Assembly: GCF_052115485.1 (NCBI RefSeq)
Contig: NZ_JBFRGU010000008.1
Location: forward strand, 1 to 64,000
Origin: Microvirga sp052115485
GTDB lineage: Bacteria; Pseudomonadota; Alphaproteobacteria; Rhizobiales; Beijerinckiaceae
Direction: 5' to 3'
DNA length: 64,000 bases
Part shown: piece after piece, positions 58,543 to 64,000 of the stretch
Layout of the letters: every line of letters begins with the position of its first letter
How positions within the stretch are numbered: the stretch's first letter is position 1
Notes under the pieces: generated by a model
Told to the model about the DNA's origin: nothing
Databases searched by the model: none
Seen by the model: only the letters and a program-made list of their open reading frames with translations
Translations under genes and position numbers: made by a program

Positions 58543-59433
58543 TCACGGCCATAGCAGCGCCGCGCCGCGCGCGCCACTTTCTGTCGTCTCCCCAATCACG
58601 ATGAGAGGGACAGATTCCTGCCCAAAGACGTAGTGTGGTGTTACTGCGTTCAAGGCATCGAGAAGCTCATCGACCCCACTTAATCCTCCCCCAAGCACGA
58701 AAGCATCGGGATCGAGTGCGTTCGTGACGGAGCCGATGAGGCGGGCAAGCCTGTCGATCCACCGGTCGAACGTGGCGCGCGCATGGATATCGCCGGTTCT
58801 CATGGCCCCGATGATTTGCGGCGCCGTCAAACGTGCACCCGTTCTCTCGAAGTGATCGCGCGCCATGCCTGTGCCGGAAACGAAAAGCTCGGCGCAATCG
58901 AAACTGCCGCAATAGCAGGGACGCGGCGTCGCGCCATCGGCGAGAACGATTGGAACATGCCCCGCCTCGCCCGCAATCGCCAGCGGACCTCGCCTGACGC
59001 GACCGTCGATCACCAACCCGCCGCCGAGACCGGTCCCAAGGGTCAGCGCATAAACGACGGCGCGTCCATCGGCAGCTCCGCCGAGCGCCTCGGACAAGGC
59101 GAAGCAATTTGCATCGTTCTCAATGCGGGTCGGATAGGGAATGGCCGCCAGAAGATCGGAAACGACATCGCGACCATTGACGAAAGTCATGTTGCAATTG
59201 CGCCAAAGACCCGTCTTCGGCGACTGCGACCCCGGCATGCCGATGCCAACCCCGATGACATCTTTCGCCGCCTGCTTGCAACGATCGAGAACAATCGGAA
59301 CGGCTGCGATGAGATCAACATAGTTGTCTGGAGTATCGATCCGCGTGCGAAAAATCATCTCGCCTTTCGCGCTCAAAACGACTGCGGCGATCTTCGTACC
59401 GCCAACATCGATCCCAATTCGAACCGCGCTCAT
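58543..59433 (-). CDS. ROK family sugar kinase
   Basis: The 296-residue ROK protein has the ATP loop GIDVGGTKI (7-15), the catalytic ENDAN (105-109), GTGLGGG (133-139) and a zinc-type site with GEAGH (155-159) followed by CYCGSFDC (173-180). Members phosphorylate glucose, fructose, N-acetylglucosamine or N-acetylmannosamine. It overlaps the AGE epimerase by four bases, so the two enzymes probably act on one sugar in sequence. Confidence 0.9.
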   Translation of the reverse strand: MSAVRIGIDVGGTKIAAVVLSAKGEMIFRTRIDTPDNYVDLIAAVPIVLDRCKQAAKDVIGVGIGMPGSQSPKTGLWRNCNMTFVNGRDVVSDLLAAIPYPTRIENDANCFALSEALGGAADGRAVVYALTLGTGLGGGLVIDGRVRRGPLAIAGEAGHVPIVLADGATPRPCYCGSFDCAELFVSGTGMARDHFERTGARLTAPQIIGAMRTGDIHARATFDRWIDRLARLIGSVTNALDPDAFVLGGGLSGVDELLDALNAVTPHYVFGQESVPLIVIGETTESGARGAALLWP

Positions 59434-60557
59434 CGCACGCCCAATTTATCGAACACGCGATCGGCTTCGACCACGGCACCGAGCACATGGTAAAGCGTGC
59501 TCGCCGGCACGGTCTCAATAGAGACCTTTCCATCCGCATCGAACTGGTCGATCCAACCGGGCGTAAACGGCTTGGCGAGATAAACATCGCGCAATTTCGT
59601 CAGACTTTCGAGCGCGCGGTCGAGGGCGCCCTCACGTCCAATCTCGGCCTCCACAAGCCATGCCTTGGCAAGTTCGGTCTGCGGCCACATACGGCGCGTC
59701 CCGCGGCGAACCTTCCCCTTGGAATCGACCTCGTCGACAAGGAAACCCGTCTTCGGATCGGCGACCTTCACAGCATCGTCGAGCAACTGGCTGGGCAAGG
59801 TATCGGGAGCGCTGTTGGTGGCGCGCTCATAGCGGCGCAGGAGCCAAGCCCATTCCGCCTGATGGCCCGGTTCGATACTCTCGCCCTCCGGGCCGGGCCA
59901 CACTTTCCAATCGTCGCTGAAATGCTCGCGCAGCTTAGGAGACGGTGCCAAAAAACGCTCCTTCAGGAACCCCAGAATCTTTCCAGCGCGTTCGAGCGCG
60001 CCTGGATAGGCCAGAGTCTCGTGCAGAGTGAGCATCGCCTCGAAACAGTGCATGTGCGGGTTCTGTCGACGCGGCAAGGATGCGGGGATACCTTCAATCA
60101 AAGCGCCATCGCGCGCGGTCAGGCGCTCGTCGATGAAATCCATGACCTCATCGACCAATCCGCGCACCTGCGCATCGCCGCTAGCGTGTGCGAGCCAAGC
60201 CAGCGACATCAGGATGAACATGTGGTCGTAGGTGTCGCGCAACGGATTGGCTACGGAGCCATCCGGGTTGAGCAGATGCACGAAGCCCGGTTCGCGGTCG
60301 GGCGAGCGGGCTTTCTTCAACATCCAATCGAGCAGGCCGAGGGCGAATTCGGTACCTCCCGGGCACCAGCCGAGAATTGCCGCGTGGCTGTAGGCATAGA
60401 TCTGACGGGCCTGGACACGCACACGCTTGATGGCGTGATGGTCGGGAGTGCCGTTCCATAGAAAATGTTCATAAACCCCGCCATAGCGCCTGTCCCACCC
60501 TTGAGACATCCAGAACGGGAGGGATTCTTCGATGAGCCAGGGTTTAAGATCGACCAT
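59430..60557 (-). CDS. AGE family epimerase/isomerase
   Basis: The 375-residue protein is an (alpha/alpha)6-barrel of the N-acylglucosamine 2-epimerase type, with YGGVYEHFLWNGTP, RQIYAYSHAA, and GHQAEWAWLLRRYE, whose His/Glu are active-site residues. AGE enzymes either epimerise N-acetylglucosamine to ManNAc or isomerise mannose/fructose. Coupled to a ROK kinase. First gene of the pair, reading away from the metallophosphoesterase. Confidence 0.88.
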   Translation of the reverse strand: MVDLKPWLIEESLPFWMSQGWDRRYGGVYEHFLWNGTPDHHAIKRVRVQARQIYAYSHAAILGWCPGGTEFALGLLDWMLKKARSPDREPGFVHLLNPDGSVANPLRDTYDHMFILMSLAWLAHASGDAQVRGLVDEVMDFIDERLTARDGALIEGIPASLPRRQNPHMHCFEAMLTLHETLAYPGALERAGKILGFLKERFLAPSPKLREHFSDDWKVWPGPEGESIEPGHQAEWAWLLRRYERATNSAPDTLPSQLLDDAVKVADPKTGFLVDEVDSKGKVRRGTRRMWPQTELAKAWLVEAEIGREGALDRALESLTKLRDVYLAKPFTPGWIDQFDADGKVSIETVPASTLYHVLGAVVEADRVFDKLGVR

Positions 60558-60660
60558 ACGCCATACCTTGTTGAAACCGGGGCCGGCGAGCTGAGGCCAA
60601 ACGGTCGCTATTTCGACGTTTGTGTCTCAAATGCAAGATAATCTCAACTCGCCTTCTGGA

Positions 60661-62421
60661 TTAGGCAACCGAGCAAACGACGGAGCTGATCCGTCCGCTT
60701 GCCCCTAGAGACCGGACAGTGCCGGTCGCCGTATCGATTGCGATATCGATGGAAGGTGGACCTTCCAGATAAGCTCTCATGATTTCCGCAAAGAGTGCCA
60801 ACTGCCCCTGAAGGCCTCCCTTGCCTTTGCGTTGTCTCAGGATCCCGACGATCTCACCATAGAGTCCTGCGCGCTCGGTATCGATATCGCTGAAGGCGAG
60901 ATCGGACGCATGGCGCAATCGATACCAATCGACCACCATCTCCTTGAATGTTACTCGCGTATATCGCTTGGAATCCGAACTGGCCTCCTCCTGCCGGAGG
61001 CGCGCAAACACCTCTTCGACTTCGAGTGGTTCATCGATGCGCGAAAGCGTCACGAGATCACGTCCATTCAAGCGCTCGACCAAGGGACGCCACTCGTGTG
61101 GCCATTCCTTCGGCAGGTAACGATGATCGACGAGTTCCGTCATGTGAGCACGGACGAACTCGTAGTAATTCCGTGCGCCAAGGATCGCGCTTTCCTTGTC
61201 GCCGTGATGAGCAACCTCTTGTCGGTAGAGATCGAGAAAATCGTCGAAATGCGGCACATCACGGATGACGACCGTTTCGATTTTGATCTCGCCATCGCCC
61301 AGCGACACGATCTTGTAGGCGGGCGGATATCCGACGAGCGATGGCATCGCGATATTGACCAGCGTGCCACGCTCTCCTTCATGAAACCCAAGGGCATTCA
61401 CATGCAGGTGTCCGCTGAAATGAACAAGAACACCGGTCTTCGCAAAAGCATCGCTCGTCACCGATGTCGGAGAGCGGCGCGTAAATCCGGTCGAGCCAAA
61501 AAGTGCGGTCTCTTCGGCAACTGTCCCGCGCAGGAAATCGACGACAGGATAATGCGATAAAACGAGAAGCTTCTTACCGCTCGCCTTGGCTCTGCGCTCT
61601 ACATCGGCAAGCCAATCCAGGATGAACGACTTGTGTTGCACCATGGCGTTCCAACCCGCATCGGTGCTCTCCACATAACCCTTTGGGTTGTCGTCCGAGA
61701 AGGAACCATCTTTCGGCACGTAGACGTTGGCGTCGATAGCAACGAGCCAAGTGCCGTCGAATGGTTCGACGAGATAGGACGCATCGATGACTTTACGCGT
61801 ATTACGGCCATCTTCTGACGTGATCTCGAATTCGCGTCGCGCCAAATCGCCATCGGTGCCGAAGGGTGTTTCCCAATGCAGGAAGTGTTCCTGCGGGAAG
61901 AGGCCGGCATCCGCCATTGCGAGCATGGCGTCACGATAGCCAAGGCCGAACATTTTGTCCGTCACGACCTGCGACCCGCTCGATTTCATGGAAGACGAAC
62001 TGGTGGTCAGCGTGTGGCTCCCGTCGGCATTGAGAAACCGCTTGTCATGATGGCCGCCCACCGGCGTTCTCACATCGTGATTGCCGATGGTGGCATAAAA
62101 CGCCATGCCATGCTGCTCACGATAACGGTCGAGAATGACCTTCAGGCCTGCAACCGTCGCGCGCTGGCCATCATCCGAGTAATCCCCGACCAAGACCACA
62201 TGCTTGATATTGCGCGCAGCGAGATCGTCGAGGACTGAGAACAACGCAAAGTAATTCTCGTTGAAGATCCGTGTCGAGCTGACCGTGTCCTTCAAGGTCC
62301 GCACGTTGGCCCTTCGACCCGCGCGCGGGATGACCGGCCCTTCGAAATCGTAATCGCCATAGACGTCGTGAAAATGGACATCGGCGAGAATGGCAATCTG
62401 CGTCATCGGTCGATCTTTCAT
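60661..62421 (-). CDS. Large metallophosphoesterase (586 residues)
   Basis: Calcineurin-type phosphoesterase with all motifs: ADVHFHD near residue 13, GDYSDD, GNHDVR, LSHYP and GHLH. The core covers about residues 1-390, but the last 190 residues (from EVAHHGDKE) are a helical, acidic extension I cannot assign. GAGGAAG supports the ATG at 62421; an ATG five codons later is possible. No signal peptide, so it is cytoplasmic. Substrate unknown; it stands between AGE and glycerate kinase. Confidence 0.82.
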   Translation of the reverse strand: MKDRPMTQIAILADVHFHDVYGDYDFEGPVIPRAGRRANVRTLKDTVSSTRIFNENYFALFSVLDDLAARNIKHVVLVGDYSDDGQRATVAGLKVILDRYREQHGMAFYATIGNHDVRTPVGGHHDKRFLNADGSHTLTTSSSSMKSSGSQVVTDKMFGLGYRDAMLAMADAGLFPQEHFLHWETPFGTDGDLARREFEITSEDGRNTRKVIDASYLVEPFDGTWLVAIDANVYVPKDGSFSDDNPKGYVESTDAGWNAMVQHKSFILDWLADVERRAKASGKKLLVLSHYPVVDFLRGTVAEETALFGSTGFTRRSPTSVTSDAFAKTGVLVHFSGHLHVNALGFHEGERGTLVNIAMPSLVGYPPAYKIVSLGDGEIKIETVVIRDVPHFDDFLDLYRQEVAHHGDKESAILGARNYYEFVRAHMTELVDHRYLPKEWPHEWRPLVERLNGRDLVTLSRIDEPLEVEEVFARLRQEEASSDSKRYTRVTFKEMVVDWYRLRHASDLAFSDIDTERAGLYGEIVGILRQRKGKGGLQGQLALFAEIMRAYLEGPPSIDIAIDTATGTVRSLGASGRISSVVCSVA

Positions 62422-62478
62422 GCTTCCTCTGAACCTGAAACATCTCCCGAATTCAAGCTTTTCGCGGCAACCCTTCCC

Positions 62479-63729
62479 TCAACGCACCAGAATGCACCGA
62501 AAATCGTTCACGTTGGTGAAGGTCGGCCCGGTCATCACGAGACGATCCAAGGCTTTGAACGCCGTGTAGGCGTCATTGTCCACGAGTGAAGCGGCAAGGT
62601 CGATCCCGCGTTCCTCCGCCCGGCTATAAAGGGAAGCATCGAACCATGCCCCCGCATTATCCTCAGAGCCGTCGATCCCGTCCGTATCGCAGGCAATGGC
62701 GGAAAGCGTCGGTAAATCGCGTGAAGCGAGGGCGAGCGCCAACAGGAACTCCGCATTGCGACCCCCGCGACCCTTGCCCCGAAGCGTCACGGTGGTCTCA
62801 CCGCCGGAGAGAAGCACGCACGGTGTCGACACGGGCTCTCCATGGCTGACGACGGAGCGCGCTATACCCGCCATGACCCGCGCAACCTCTCTGGCCTCGC
62901 CTTCGATGGCATCGCCCAAAATCAGCGGCGTGAGACCGAATTCCCGGGATTTCTCAGCGGCCGCCCGAAGCGCCATGTGTGGCGTCGCCAGCATATGAAC
63001 CTCGCCGCCGGCGGCTGACGACGTGATCGCATTAGCGCGGATGGCGGCCTCGATCCGCTCCGGCACCTCAATCCCGTAATCCCGCAGAAGCGAGAGCACC
63101 GCTTGCGGATCAGAGCGTTCGGGAATGGTCGGGCCAGATCCGATACTGGCCGGATCGTCACCGGGAACGTCTGAAATCAGATAAGTGACAAGCTTCGCGC
63201 CACCGATATGGGCAGCAAGCCGCCCACCCTTGATGGCGGAAAGGGCCTTACGGACCCGGTTCATCGCACTGATTGGCATGCCGGATGCGAGAAGCGCCCG
63301 GTTCACCATCTGCTTGTCTGTCAGAGTGAGACCCTCGGCGGGGAGAGCCAGGAGGGCCGAAGCTCCACCGGAGATCAGGCACACAACGAGATCTTCGGGG
63401 CCCGCCTCTTCCGCCAGCTTCAGAATACGGCGCGCGGCGTTGAGTCCTGCCTCGTCTGGCACCGGATGGGCAGCCTCGACAATCTCAACGGAGCGCGTGG
63501 GAAAACCATGGCCATAGCGGGTGACCACAAGCCCTTCGCAGGTCCCGCCGACCCGGCTCCACGCCTCCTCGAAAGCAGCCGCCATCCGAGCCGAGGCCTT
63601 GCCCGCTCCCAGAACGATCGTGCGCCCCTTCGGACGGTCCGGCAGGATTCCGTCCAACTTCCCCTCGGGCAGGGCAGCATCGAGCGCGGCTTGAAAGAGC
63701 TCTCTCAGGATTTCGGCATCGTTTGGCAT
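62479..63729 (-). CDS. Glycerate 2-kinase (MOFRL family)
   Basis: The 416-residue protein has the two-domain GckA/TtuD architecture: N-terminal kinase domain with VLGAGKASARMAAAFEE, the LVVCLISGGASALLALPAEGLTLTD loop, and KALSAIKGGRLA, and a C-terminal MOFRL domain (GGETTVTLRGKGRGGRN). It phosphorylates D-glycerate to 2-phosphoglycerate, connecting glyoxylate/tartronate metabolism to glycolysis. Malate synthase G, also glyoxylate-linked, starts divergently 215 bases away. Confidence 0.92.
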   Translation of the reverse strand: MPNDAEILRELFQAALDAALPEGKLDGILPDRPKGRTIVLGAGKASARMAAAFEEAWSRVGGTCEGLVVTRYGHGFPTRSVEIVEAAHPVPDEAGLNAARRILKLAEEAGPEDLVVCLISGGASALLALPAEGLTLTDKQMVNRALLASGMPISAMNRVRKALSAIKGGRLAAHIGGAKLVTYLISDVPGDDPASIGSGPTIPERSDPQAVLSLLRDYGIEVPERIEAAIRANAITSSAAGGEVHMLATPHMALRAAAEKSREFGLTPLILGDAIEGEAREVARVMAGIARSVVSHGEPVSTPCVLLSGGETTVTLRGKGRGGRNAEFLLALALASRDLPTLSAIACDTDGIDGSEDNAGAWFDASLYSRAEERGIDLAASLVDNDAYTAFKALDRLVMTGPTFTNVNDFRCILVR

Positions 63730-63943
63730 CGCAACTCCGGACCGACCAGGATCGCAGATTAGGGACTTCAGCCTTCCTGAGAAGCCCGTCCCTCCGGCGA
63801 TCTGTTGAATTTTCCTCCGATCACCGGAGCGCCCCTGACTTTAGTGGAAGCGTATATCACTTGGTCGAAGGAAGCTCTCGCACTATGTTCCCCCGGCCTC
63901 CGGCCGCTAGATACGGAGCAGTTTTAAAGGGAAGAGCGAGACG
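63730..63943. other. Divergent region glycerate kinase/malate synthase
   Basis: About 215 bases serving two divergent genes. CGGCC/GGCCG arms near 63898-63906 form a small hairpin. No gene seen. A GAAGAG ribosome site precedes the ATG at 63944. Confidence 0.4.
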
Positions 63944-64000
63944 ATGGAACGGGTTCAAGTTTCCGGTTTGCAGGTTGCGAAAGTTCTCTATGACTTCGTC
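63944..64000 (+). CDS. glcB: Malate synthase G, first 19 codons (partial)
   Basis: The frame begins MERVQVSGLQVAKVLYDFV and runs off the right edge. This is the conserved start of malate synthase G, which condenses glyoxylate with acetyl-CoA. Only 19 residues are visible, so the call relies on this N-terminal match and on the glycerate kinase next to it. Confidence 0.75.
   Translation, partial: MERVQVSGLQVAKVLYDFV

Noticed and set aside
1..64000. tRNA, rRNA, CRISPR arrays, transposases or phage genes
   Set aside because: No cloverleaf-like T-loop segments, no spaced identical repeats and no integrase/transposase motifs were found on reading; short tRNAs could still be missed without a covariance search.

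Overview
This window is a gene-dense, moderately high-GC chromosomal segment of an alphaproteobacterium, most likely of the order Hyphomicrobiales (Rhizobiales). The evidence is a separate-gene cytochrome bc1 operon, a membrane-bound ferritin (MbfA) behind an Irr-type iron control element, a DUF1285-NudL-DUF6111-CCA transferase operon, a MoxR/DUF58/BatA-DUF4159 cluster, and intergenic palindromes of the AGAGCATGATC type. A member of the Microvirga/Methylobacteriaceae/Beijerinckiaceae neighbourhood would fit, but genus cannot be fixed from sequence reading alone. I see no prophage, transposase, tRNA, rRNA or CRISPR array.

Layout. 1-5.8 kb: tail of an outer-membrane barrel protein, GST, rlmJ, a secreted RNase T2 with a cysteine-rich secreted partner, an extensin-like (LAS metallopeptidase-like) lipoprotein, a 33-residue membrane peptide, and moaE-moaD-pgsA. 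5.8-16.6 kb: uvrC, a BenE-type transporter, a lipoprotein, prs, an FkbM-like methyltransferase, rplY-pth-ychF, a small membrane protein, endonuclease V and a double-domain MaoC protein. 16.5-21.1 kb: apt and mtnP (adenine salvage), separated by an opposite-strand small membrane protein, then petABC. 21.5-25.6 kb: trmL-hemF converging on the DUF1285 operon. 25.9-32.7 kb: the MoxR cluster. 32.7-40.2 kb: GNAT, Nudix, a small terminator-bounded unit, mbfA, metallophosphoesterase, YbaK, acyltransferase, PfkB kinase and a D-2-hydroxyacid FAD oxidase. 40.4-46.0 kb: three paralogous basic-amino-acid-type binding proteins and their permeases and ATPase. 46.1-51.7 kb: adenine deaminase, pncB, apbC-mobA-tusA, csbD. 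51.8-55.6 kb: an OsmF/YehZYXW-type osmoprotectant importer. 55.9-64 kb: pgm, HAD phosphatase, ROK kinase, AGE epimerase, a 586-residue metallophosphoesterase, glycerate 2-kinase and the first codons of malate synthase G.

Functional themes. Purine and PRPP traffic recurs (prs, apt, mtnP, ade, pncB). Molybdopterin and sulfur transfer appear twice (moaDE; apbC-mobA-tusA). Sugar phosphate and glyoxylate/glycerate metabolism fills the right end. No complete novel defence or mobile system is evident. The most notable items are the mosaic second gene of the binding-protein triplet with its conserved promoter pair, the mbfA iron control element laid over its own -10 box, the MoxR/VWA membrane cluster, the RNase T2 gene pair, and several unannotated small proteins and leader hairpins.
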